Positions 46,942-57,500 of a stretch of DNA of 64,000 nt are shown piece after piece. Position 1 is the first letter of the stretch. Each line of letters begins with the position of its first letter. A program made the translations under genes and the position numbers. Source of the stretch: Ailanthus altissimus (taxonomy: Eukaryota > Streptophyta > Magnoliopsida > Sapindales > Simaroubaceae). The notes beneath the pieces are model-generated. The model searched no databases. It was given only the letters and a program-made list of their open reading frames with translations, and was not told the DNA's origin. The stretch covers positions 25,278,501-25,342,500 of the forward strand of contig OX327695.1 in NCBI GenBank assembly GCA_946807835.1. Reading direction: 5' to 3'.

Positions 46942-48393
46942 ATGCAAATTGGAAAACCTCACGCAGCTTTACTTGCAAGCCCGGGCCTGGGACACCTTAT
47001 TCCCGTCCTCGAGCTCGGAAAACGCCTTACTCATCACAACCTTCATGTCACCGTCTTTGTCGTGGCTAATGATACTTGTACTGAACAGTTATCTAGACTT
47101 CTCAACTCATCATATGAAGATCTCCTTGATATCGTCTTGCTCCCATCCGTTGACATCTCTGGCCTAGTCGGCCAGGATGCATCGGTAGTAACACAAATTG
47201 TGGTTACGATGCACGAGGCCTTACCAGCCCTTCGATCAACAATATCTGCCATGAAGTTCCGCCCAACGGCTCTGATTGTTGACTTCTTTGGAACTGAAGC
47301 TATGACTGTTGCTAATGAGTTTGAGATGTTGAAGTACGTGTTCATCGCTTCTAATGCATGGTTTGTTGCTGTCACAATGTATGCTCCAACTCTTGATAAA
47401 AGGGAGTTATTTGATGAGCATATTATCCGCCGACAGCCGCTCAAAATCCCTGGTTGTTCATCGGTACGCTTCGAGGATACGCTTGAAGCCTTCCTGGATC
47501 ATACGGATCCTATGTATGAAGGGCTTTTACGCTTGGGGATCGAGATGTCAAAGGCTGATGGCATTCTGATAAACACGTGGGAGGTTCTAGAACCCAAAAC
47601 TCTTGAAGCCCAGAGAAATATTAATATGTTGAGAACCGTCGTTAAGGCAAGGGTTTATCCGATAGGTCCTTTGACAAGACCGGTCACAGAATCGGTTTCG
47701 GGGAGCGAAGTACTGTATTGGCTGGACATGCAGCCTAATGAATCGGTGATCTATGTGTCATTTGGAAGTGGTGGAACAATCTCATCCAATCAAATGATCG
47801 AGCTTGCATGGGGTTTGGAGCTAAGCAAGCAAAGATTCATCTGGGTTGTACGTCCTCCCTTGGATAAGGATGTATTTAATTCTTATCTGACGGCAGGGAA
47901 CGGTCTTGCTGGCACCTTCGATTACTTGCCAGAAGGGTTTGTGAGTCGGACTAAAAACACAGGACTAGTTGTTCCTGTATGGGCTCCCCAAGCGGAGATA
48001 TTGGCACATCCATCAGTTGGCGGATTTTTAACACATTGTGGATGGAATTCAACACTGGAGAGTATAATCAACGGTGTGCCGATGATTGCATGGCCATTAT
48101 ACGCAGAGCAAAAGATGAACGCTACAATGCTGACGGAGGAGCTTGGGGTTGCCGTGCGATCGAAGGAGTTGCCATCGGAGAGCACAGTAGAGAGGGAGGA
48201 GATAGAGAAGATGATCAGAGGGATCCTGGTTGACAAAGAAGGGCAAGCAATTAGAAATAAGGTCCAGGAGCTAAAATACAGCGCCGAAAAGGCTTCGGTT
48301 AGGGGTGGTCCTTCCTATAATTCACTCTGCCAAATAGCCAAAGAATGTGAGAGTAGCCTTCAATGCTCGAAATTAAGGGTTCAAGGTGCTTGA
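46942..48393 (+). CDS. UDP-glucosyltransferase, UGT72 type (gene 2)
   Basis: This intronless 483-residue tandem copy of gene 1 keeps all key residues: His18, Asp114, the PSPG box W347-Q390 with W368, E389 and Q390. It should therefore transfer glucose from UDP-glucose to a phenolic-type acceptor. The 16 differences from gene 1 are S47T, R49Q, S93A, L115F, D125N, V195L, D215V, N220T, S232T, D259Y, K283N, T440K, S463C, D470E, F473L and A480V. L115F lies beside the catalytic aspartate. The PSPG box is unchanged. Most N-terminal changes are in the acceptor-binding half, so acceptor preference could differ from gene 1. It has a canonical TATA box. Its 3' flank matches gene 1. Confidence 0.96.
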   Translation: MQIGKPHAALLASPGLGHLIPVLELGKRLTHHNLHVTVFVVANDTCTEQLSRLLNSSYEDLLDIVLLPSVDISGLVGQDASVVTQIVVTMHEALPALRSTISAMKFRPTALIVDFFGTEAMTVANEFEMLKYVFIASNAWFVAVTMYAPTLDKRELFDEHIIRRQPLKIPGCSSVRFEDTLEAFLDHTDPMYEGLLRLGIEMSKADGILINTWEVLEPKTLEAQRNINMLRTVVKARVYPIGPLTRPVTESVSGSEVLYWLDMQPNESVIYVSFGSGGTISSNQMIELAWGLELSKQRFIWVVRPPLDKDVFNSYLTAGNGLAGTFDYLPEGFVSRTKNTGLVVPVWAPQAEILAHPSVGGFLTHCGWNSTLESIINGVPMIAWPLYAEQKMNATMLTEELGVAVRSKELPSESTVEREEIEKMIRGILVDKEGQAIRNKVQELKYSAEKASVRGGPSYNSLCQIAKECESSLQCSKLRVQGA

Positions 48394-49959
48394 TTAGGTT
48401 TCATGACTTAACAAAAATAGAGGCTATAAGTATTAGCCAGGGCACTATTAATTTTCATATGCTTAAGCTTTTAAAATGACGTACTCCTTTTTCTTCTTGC
48501 TTTTTATTTGTGCCAGCAGTAGGTTACTAGGTTCTGTATATTCTAAAGTTTCAAACTCTTAATATATAAGCATTCCATTATCATTTTCATTTCTTTTCTA
48601 ATTTTAAGTTAATAAAAAAGAAATAAGCAAATTTTATTTGTTATAATTGACTAAAAGATACACACTAGAATGAATTACTAATAATTCTGACTTTTTGAAT
48701 TACGAGACTTGTCTTAAATCTAATTTAATGTCTAAGTTCAATAAGAGCATATCTACTCTTAATGTTTAAAGAAATTTATTTTTAGTGGAGTTGAACCCCT
48801 CTTCACCGAAGTAAGAGAAAGAGTAAGTAGTATATTATTAAATTAGGATCTTCTCTTAACTTAAATTTTACCTAAATTTTTAAATATTTTTTAACACGTG
48901 TACGTGTATTATATATTAAGTATGAGCGGTCAATATATATTCTTTTATTTTTTTTTAATAATCATCAATCTTTATTAATCACATGTTAGTAAAATATTAG
49001 TTAAAATTTAATTTAAGAGAAGATTCAAATTCTATATTATTAAGTAGTTTCAAGTAGATATCTAATTTATCCAAAAATATATTAGGCAATTTATATTATT
49101 TGTATTAGAAATATATATGAAATCAATATTCAAATACAAACGAGGAAGAAAACTCAAGTAATAAAAATAACTCACATATATATATATACACCAATTTTTG
49201 TAGTTTACGATTGTGTTTAACCATAAGAAATTGCGATCTTAATGTCATCCAAAATAATAGTAACAATGCCAATGAGATGTAGCAAACACGTGCACAAATT
49301 TTGTTGAGAACACTTGTTGAAAGGCAACAATTAATATTTCATTTCAAGATTCATATTTGATAACTCGATGTGCAATAATTATAACGTAAATTATACTCTT
49401 TAAAAATAAAATGATTTGTTTTGCAAGAGTTGTAATTAACACTAGAAGCTAAATTATGAGTGATGGATTTGTCGAACGAAGTTGCACGCCATCGTATATG
49501 TGAAAAAATAACAAACGAAGTCTCTAAACTGGCTTGTTTGCATTGCATCACCCGTAATTTAACCTTATCTTTGACTTGTGTAATTGCCATTCTTCCTTAA
49601 AAGCTTAACAAAAGTGGATGAAAATTCTCTCCTAAACTAAGTTTTTATTTAAACAAACATAAATATGTTATTAGTTAGTGATTTATAAAAGAGTTTTTTT
49701 TATAAAAAAATAAATCTTAATCACCCATGTTTAAGTGCTAATATGTGTTAAATAATTCTTAAAAATTTAGGTAAGTTTAACTTAAGCGATATCCTAGTTA
49801 AAGAAAAATGAGATAAAAAGAATATCCAAGTCTATTTTATTGAAAGATGTACATTTGTAATTTTATAAATAGATTTTATATAAGGAATGAATATTCATTC
49901 CTTTAAATCAGTAATAAGAATTGCTTAGAGTCATAGTTGATGAGATGGACAATAATTAT
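48394..49959 (+). repeat. 3' flank of glucosyltransferase gene 2 plus promoter-like relic
   Basis: This is the counterpart of 21654-23299, with a shorter dinucleotide tract near 49170-49190. A degenerate upstream block around 49420-49600 contains TTGACTTGTGTAATTGCC. No gene is seen. Confidence 0.55.
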
Positions 49960-51333
49960 AATTTATACTCGATAAATTTTTTTTTTGAAATGTTTTTATT
50001 AAATTTTAGCATAGGTCCAATTTATTACAAGATTCAAAAAGAATCCTAAATAGATAAAAAGAGAGTTGTCATATTTTAATAAAACTCTACGTCAAAGTTT
50101 CAAACAATAAAAGAATTATTACCTTTATTTTGGTAGGAATCTAATAAGATAAATCTTGTCCTAACTGAGAAAGTTTGTTATATCCCAATCTGACTTAGAT
50201 TCTATGACTCCCCATACTCTTACTATCCTATAAATAAGAGGGCTAAACAATGAAGAAGGCACTTGAAAAGGGAGATGCATCTAATAGATCCAAAATCTCT
50301 CCTCTTAGGTGCAATACTCTTCTTATCTAATTTAAGTTTATTCTGCAAAGACTTTTTCTCTATATATCTCTACTTTAAAATTATTATTTAGTAGTGTCAT
50401 ATGAATGAGCTCGGTAACGTAGATGTATGCCGAATTAAGCTGAACCACTATAAATTCTTTATCTTATTTTTATTTTTATTAATTTAAACCTCATTTTCAA
50501 CTAGGGATGACAAAATTACTTGTAAACCTATTAAAATTCGTTCGTATTAGGAAGGATTTGGTAAAGTTTGAAGCGAATTTGATAAGGGTTTAATATACAA
50601 AATTAAAACCCATAGCAGATTTAGGATGAATACGGGTTTGGTAAAAAATTCACGGATACCGATATGGATATTTATAGATATTACCATTTTTTTCTTATTA
50701 TTTTTAGAGGAAAAAAAAAGACATACATTGTGTATTGCATGCCTAGCGCACTTTGCATGCATGCTAGGAGCGCATGTTACGTGCTTAATATGAGTTCCTA
50801 GCCTGCGTGCAAGGATTTTAAGTGCTAAGTGCGTAACGTTGAATGCTTAGAGTGCATTCTTATCACACATGTTAAGTGCGCTAGAAACATAACTTTGTGT
50901 GCTTTTAGTGTTTATTTCTAGCATGCATGCTAAGCATTATGCGCTTAGTGTGCACTCATAGCGCTCGTGCTAAATGCTAAGTACGCAACGTTGCGAGCTT
51001 AGAGTTAAGTGTGTTAGGCGCACAACATTGCACACTCTTAGCATTCACTCTTAGCACGTATATTAAGTGCTATGTACTCATTACCAAACTTGGTTAAAAT
51101 TCGCAGATAACCCGTTGCAAATTTGGTAGTGAGTACATACCTACTAGAGTAGATTTTGTATTAAAACTCTAAACCATAATGAATTTGGGAAGAATTTAAT
51201 ATTTTATTTTTAAAATAGATACGAATGAGAGTTTAAGGGTATCTATCCCAAACCCAGTCCGCTACCATCCTTATTTTTAATAACTAATAAATTGAACTCG
51301 TTAACCTTAAGATGATTAGATTTTGGGTCAATA
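49960..51333 (+). repeat. 5'-truncated gypsy-like LTR (copy 8 of 9) carrying a MITE
   Basis: This aligns with 23300-24690. It is split by the MITE at 50502-51273, ends TTGGGTCAATA, and is followed by TTCCATCAATGGAAAA. Confidence 0.55.
50502..51273. mobile_element. hAT-type MITE with repetitive core (unit 2)
   Basis: Same insertion as 23850-24630: left duplication TTTTCAAC (50494-50501), right copy decayed to TTTTTAAT (51274-51281). Termini are TAGGGATGACAA and GCTACCATCCTTA. The GC-richer minisatellite core (50730-51080) has diverged more than its flanks. Confidence 0.82.
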
Positions 51334-51608
51334 GTTAGTTCCATCAATGGAAAATAAAATAAAAAAGTCATAAAGATTAACATTTGAGATTAATAATTTA
51401 AAGACAAGTTCTTACTTTGATTAATATTAATTTTTACGCTAATCATTTTTTTATTTTATGATCATATATTTTGATTTTATAATAAATTATTTTATTTGAT
51501 ATCAATTTAATTCATCTCAACTTGAAGATGTTGATATTAATCTCCGAATTTTTGAATTAATTTAGTGGTAGGCGATTCTATTATCTGAAATTAAAAAAAA
51601 AAAAAAAG
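51334..51608 (+). repeat. Internal remnant of the gypsy-like element (sub-repeat, unit 2)
   Basis: Non-coding AT-rich DNA equivalent to 24691-25173, without copia. It ends in a long A-run and a purine tract before the LTR. Confidence 0.4.
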
Positions 51609-53443
51609 AACTAGAAGACAAGGGACTTAGTCCAAAGAGACTTCAACATATGGCAGTGCAACCACCAAGGTAGATGGCTTATGTTAATAAAAGAACGAAA
51701 ATAAAAAACATAAAACAAGTCGCAACGCCAACCATCTTGAAGCATCGCGACTACTACTTACTACTGATTGTTCGGCTGTTGTTGTAGCCATCATCATTGC
51801 CACCATTACACTCAAAAGTGACTGCCGCTGCTACCCACGAAGAACATCATTGTTTAAGCCATAACTGTAGGCTAGAAGCCATCATTGTCTGTTGTTTAGA
51901 AGCCATCGTTGTCTATCGTCCAGCCCACTCATTTTGCCCGTAAGCTTATCTTTGCCAACTTTGCTCCACCGGTTAACAACAGTTTGAAAATTAGATGAGG
52001 AGCAAAGGAGGTTGCATGGCACGAAGAAGCACAGGATGAATTATGGCTCTATTGGATGTTTTCATGAAAGCTCCCTTTAATTTTTAAAAATTAAATTTTG
52101 GCCAGCATTTTTTCAATATTTTACGGATCGACCCCCAATAGAACATTAATCTTCTACAATATTAGGAATCGAGGCTAAGAATCATGGATCCGAGGATAGA
52201 GGTCCAAGGACTCAAGATTGAGAACCATGGGATCAAGGATAGAAGTCCGAGGAGCCAAGGATTGAGAACCAAAATTTGTATCGAGGCCAAGAACTAAGAA
52301 AAAAATCAATATCGAGACCACCTAAGTCCTTATTAAAGTCATCTAAGTCCTCATCGAGACCACTTAAGTCCTCGTCGAGGTCGTCTAAAATCCTCACTAA
52401 GGCCCTGTAAATCTTTCACACTCGAGCATGGTCAAAATGAGGACATATTTCTAAAGACTTCCTCAACCCGAGCAAGGTTAAAATGAGGATATATCTCTAA
52501 TGACCTCCTCAACATATTTTTTGGGTAATGTATAAGCCTAAAAGTGAGAGCATATCTTTGAAGATGTCCTCGGTAAACTAGCCAAAGAACCCATGTGACC
52601 CTCAACTAAGTTTTCTCGATTAATTATCCAAAGAGGTCATGTAATCCTCAGTTAAGTTTTCTGCGATCAACTCTCGATGAGCCCATATAATCTCTCCGAC
52701 TAAGTTTTTGAGCACACAAACTAAACAAACTCGATTTGAGGTCAAGGTTAGAACAGGACAACGATTCACGCTACTCAAGTACTCTTAGACATACTCAAAA
52801 TTTAGCTCAAACTACTGTAAAGTTTTATTATTAATAAATTAATATTAAAAATTGAGCAACTTTTGTTCCTTCCTAAATTTTGGCATAGGCCCAATTTATT
52901 ACAAAGTTATAAAAATCCTAAACAAGTTTTTTTTTATAAAAAAAAGAGCTATTATATTTCAATAAAGCTCTACATCAAAGTCTCCAATAAATAAAGGAAC
53001 TACTATCCTTATTTTGACAAGACTCTAATAAAGAAATCTTAATTGAAAAATTTTATTATATCTCAATTTGACTCAAATTCAACGAACTCTTACTATTCTT
53101 TAAATAGAGGAGCTAAACAATAAAGAAGGCATCGTAAAAATAGAGAGGCATCTAATAGATTTACAATCTCTTCCCCCTTAATTCAACACTCTTCTTCTCT
53201 AATTTATGTTTATTTTATAAAGATTTTGTTTTCATGTATTTCTACTGTAAAATTATTATTCAATAATGTCATATGAGTTAATTTATTAATTTGATAAAAT
53301 GGATGTAAATTTAAATTAAACTAAATTACTATAAATTCTTTATTGTACTACACCATTTTTTTTATTTATTAACTTTTACTTCATTTTCAACGACTAATAA
53401 TTTAATTTATTAATTTTAAAATAATCAAATTTTAAGATCAACA
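51609..53443 (+). repeat. 3' LTR of the gypsy-like element (copy 9 of 9)
   Basis: It lacks the first ~20 bases (TGTTGGTGTAGG is deleted) and ends AGATCAACA. It has no 1.4-kb insertion. A short duplicated GCCATCGTTGTCT segment lies near 51880-51920. It is the most diverged of the nine copies relative to 1-924. Confidence 0.55.
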
Positions 53444-53999
53444 AGATTAATTATACAGCAGCACCAAGCTGCAAGAGAAGAGTTGAAAAGTAATACTAAA
53501 ACTTAAATTATGAATGATGGAACAACCGAATGATCGATGTCTGTTCCAGAGACCATGAGAGTCTTATTCTGTGGAAAAGTAACGCTAGAAGTCTCTAAAC
53601 TGACGTGTTGGCATTACACATACCTTGACTCGTGTAAATGCCAAGCGTTATTGACTCGACGGCCCCCTTGATGGTTTGACACTTCAGTCTTCGTAGACCC
53701 GCAATTTCGTGCCCTTCTTAAACAGGCAAGAATAAGATTATTATTTGCTCTACTTGTTTCCTTTTGTCTCCATCCTCTCTCCAACATGCAATCCTCAACC
53801 TGCAGGTTCAATTCTAGTTCCGTGACAACTTGCATCAATGATGAAAGTCGCCAATATTGAGAAACAGTGTATGAAGGACAAGGAACCTCAAGTGGGAAGT
53901 GAAATATATACAAAAATACCCTGCAATTGGATTAAGTGCGTACGGAAATATCAACAATACAAATCCTACTAGTATTATCAGCTCGTCGACCACCTTTTA
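53444..53999 (+). repeat. Glucosyltransferase upstream-region relic (third copy)
   Basis: Aligns with 925-1489 and contains TTGACTCGTGTAAATGCC near 53625. No conserved protein. Confidence 0.5.
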
Positions 54000-54298
54000 T
54001 AACTGAGCGACAGCAACTGTTTTTAATGCAGGAAAATAATGTAAGGACATCTGGGATCATCTGCCAGATGGTTTCGTGAGGAGGACCTGCAAGAATGATC
54101 TGGCGGTCCCCGTGTGAGCTCCTCAAACTGAGATCCTTCACTATATGCTTACATTGGGGGATTTTTTTTTCTCATTGCCATAGTAATTCAACTCAGATTT
54201 GTATTGTCAATGGAGTGCCCATGATCGCATGGGCACTCTGCGCAGATCAAAACAAATATCTGGGAAATCTAGCAGCAGTCGAAGATATTATGGAATAA
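54000..54298 (+). pseudogene. UDP-glucosyltransferase relic A, third copy
   Basis: This PSPG-region stub reads DIWDHLPDGFVRRT, then a TGA at 54115-54117 in place of the box tryptophan, then frameshifts, then IVNGVPMIAWALCADQN. The second stop of relics A and A' (in PLYAEQ) is absent here (TGC, Cys). It is convergent with aminopeptidase P1, whose stop codon lies 290 bp away. Confidence 0.85.
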
Positions 54299-54588
54299 TT
54301 TTCACCAAGTTGAATGATGAGTCATATCCTAGCTGTTTATTGAATTTCAAATTCCACAAACAGAGGTAGCATATATCAAAGTAGTCATGATAAGATGATA
54401 CCACTATATACATAAAGAGTACTGAGTCAAAGATTCATTACATATAATAAGTTTTTCACATTTAGTTATCGATCAAAGACAAATGGAAGCATCTTTGTGC
54501 ATTTTCCCTTATTCGGATTTTCTTCTCTTCCGGAGAAAGAGTAAAAGGGAGCGAAGAGCCAAACCCTAGGGTCCAAGGAACAGAAAGG

Positions 54589-57500
54589 TCATGCGTGTAC
54601 ACGTTCAGTGGCTTTCTTCAGCCATGCCAAATCAGTTTCATCCAAGTATGGGGCTAGAATATCTCTACAACTTGAATGATAGGTGTTCAGCCAATCTATC
54701 TCTTCAGGTGCTAATAAGTTCAGGTCGATCAACTTTGTCTGATACGGAGCCTGTGCATTAGAAGATATATGTTATAAAACGAAAACTTATTTACATTCAA
54801 AAACTAACCAGGCAAATGTATGCTTGTGTATGTTTGTGCACATATGTGCATGCTCGCATGTGTAAAGGGAGAGAGAGAGAGAGAGAGAAAGAGCACATAT
54901 GATAACTGTATAAAAGCTGGGAGAAATCAATTCACAAAACTCCTTAACTTACCCATGTTATGTGCTCTAGAGACAAGTAACCCTTATCCCCAAAATTGAA
55001 TTTTGTATCAGCCTCTTTGACTACAAGCACATTCTCCAACCTTATACCAAAGTTCCCATCCTCGTAGTAACCAGGTTCTGAGAAATCATTGCAATATGAT
55101 GAATAAAATAATCACAATATTCTCAACATTAACACATTTTATTTTGAGAAAGTCTTACATCAATGGGACCATCAAAAAGAAGCATGCCATACGTTTAGAA
55201 TTTCTTCTCCCATTGTATTATAACTATCATGATTGATCAATTTCAAAATAAATGTGTTTGACAAAAACTTTTCATTGGATGAGGACATGGATGACATGGT
55301 ACGCCTATCACACCCAAGACTTTTTCTTTTATTTTTGAATAGACTATATGAGCTGAATGAGCAGAAACTCATGCAGAGGCAATACATGATGATATAACTT
55401 AAGGAAAAATCAACTATTTTATAGATTAAATTGAAAATCGACATTATTTGGCAGCCAATTCACTTGCATGAGAAACTCTCCAACCCAAAAACGTACATGC
55501 ATAAATGGAAAGCGTTAGAGCAATACTATTAATGGGATAAGTAAATGGCAAAAATAAAACCTACATTAAAGCTTTTAAGAGCATGACCACATCCCTGGCT
55601 AGATTAACAAAGATGATGACCCCATAGAGAGACAGTCGGCAAGAAGAGATGACAGTTTTAAAGATCTAGCAGGTTAACAGTATAAATTAATGCTTTCAAG
55701 AGTACTAGTACAAAGCTTCAACAGCTGCCATAAAGGCAAAATATTTTGATACTGACCATCTGTTACAATCATGGAAGCTTGCAAAGGCACATTTCGAGCC
55801 TGTGGTCTAAAACTGATTAAATGGGGTCCTGCTCAGATAGTGCAAAATTTTTTTTTGAGAAAAAAAACTAGTTAGCTTCTCAACTAATAATGTACAAGAA
55901 GCAAAGACAATGAAATTGTAATATCCCTTACCTTCATGAACATTTAAGTAAGACCCTATTCCATGACCGGTACCATGTCGATAATCAAGACCATCCTTCC
56001 ACAAAGGAATTCTAGCAAGAATGTCAAGAGCAAGACCTACAAAACATGGTTATTCACAGTCAACTTTCAAATGCAGATTCAAAGTGGCTGAAAATACACA
56101 TATATCTCTTCAAAAATGAACATCTCATTTACATATGAGATACAGATCAGAGAAGAACTTGTTATACCACTGGTTCCATTAGGAAATCGAGCATTGCCCA
56201 GAGCAATATGACCCTTGAGAACCTGCACGAAATGAAAATGGCTCCTTTTGTGAGATTATATGAACAAATACCTAAACAAAAATATATAATTGCTGTGGGA
56301 GGATACCCAGCAAATCAAGATAAGAATAAACTTAAAGATTGTCATAGGTGTGGGAGAACAAAAGTGGAATGTGACAATCATGAAAGTTTGACTCAGGGAA
56401 TAAAGAGATAGGAAGCAGAAAGTCAAATAAAATCATTGGATTTCCAATTTTCAATAGTTCAACCTGTGCAAATTAAGATCTCTTAGCCTAATAGTAAAGC
56501 TTTCAGTTGAACATCAATCAGGAATTGACAACCATATTGACAAGTTTTAACGTTCATCCAGCAAAGGCAATAGGAAAAATAGTTATTGATCATCAGAAAA
56601 TTTGTTGCTTGACAACAGTTTTAGAACAGTCGATTTAGTGCCATTATATAACTGGTGGTGGGTTGCCAAAGGCCAAAATAGTATATGGCGATAGAAATGG
56701 TTGCATAGAACTAGAGATGGGAAGCAGAAGTGATAATGCTGGAGGTGACATATTGCTAGATGTAGTTGCAAAGTGATAAAAGTCATTGAAGCAATTGGTC
56801 ATCAGAGGTGTTATGACAGCAGGGGTATGGGAAATAACAATAGCTAAACTGTTTGGGGACCCAAAAAGGCATATGATGAGTTACTGGGGTGGTGTGTGTT
56901 TTTAGAGGCTCAGAAATCAATTATTTAGGCCTGAATTTCAAAGATATTTCAAGGGGTGGTGTCTATGCGCATCCCAAACAAATTATTATGTGTCAAACAT
57001 CCTAATAGCATATGGCCTTAGTAGGAAACAGAAGTTCCACAAAACATATACACATTGCAAGACATATTATACTTTTAACACAATTGACTCATACATAGAC
57101 AACTTTGTCATATGTGTGAAGCACTTTAATAATGGCAAGTTGCAGGCTCATATCAGTAATATAACCTTATTATAATGAACAATTTCCACATTGAAATCTT
57201 TTAAAAGACATTTCCTTTTCCAAGCCCAAAAAGACATCCTAAAACCGACATCTAAAAGTAGTAAATCAAAGCAGCACTTAGGAACCATGTCTTTTTAGAC
57301 ACATACTATTGAAGTCAAGCTGATGAAATGCAAAATTTCCAGAAAGGGATCAAAAAAGGCACCCACCGCAGTATAACATGCTTTCTCATGTGCTGAGGGT
57401 TTTCCAAAATGAACTGTCCGAGTTATATCAGTTGTTCCGTCTAGATACTTCAGTGGTGCAGTCAAAAACAACAAAGAAAGAAGTTAGAATCTAATTGTCC

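Larger units (their letters stand above)
26071..52471 (+). repeat. Tandem segmental duplication, unit 2 (~26.4 kb)
   Basis: It is collinear with unit 1. Differences include loss of the MITE at 2163, a 775-bp Mutator-like element at 45773-46547, about 440 bp extra at 45183-45620, and loss of about 225 bp at 44915 with a 30-bp filler. The shared copia target duplication, shared hAT MITE target duplication and shared 1.4-kb insertion prove common descent, not independent insertion. Confidence 0.93.
52472..54689 (+). repeat. Truncated third repeat, ending in aminopeptidase P1 exon 16
   Basis: It follows 1-2624 through the LTR tail, upstream relic, stub A and aminopeptidase 3' end. It then continues into the genuine aminopeptidase gene where units 1 and 2 switch to glucosyltransferase 3' flank. 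It lacks the MITE and is clearly more diverged. It probably represents the ancestral junction arrangement. Confidence 0.85.

Noticed and set aside
56208..56411. Open frames inside aminopeptidase P1 introns (also 55172-55444, 56583-56786, 59271-59486)
   Set aside because: They fall in introns of a gene whose exons and GT-AG sites are complete; no domain recognised.
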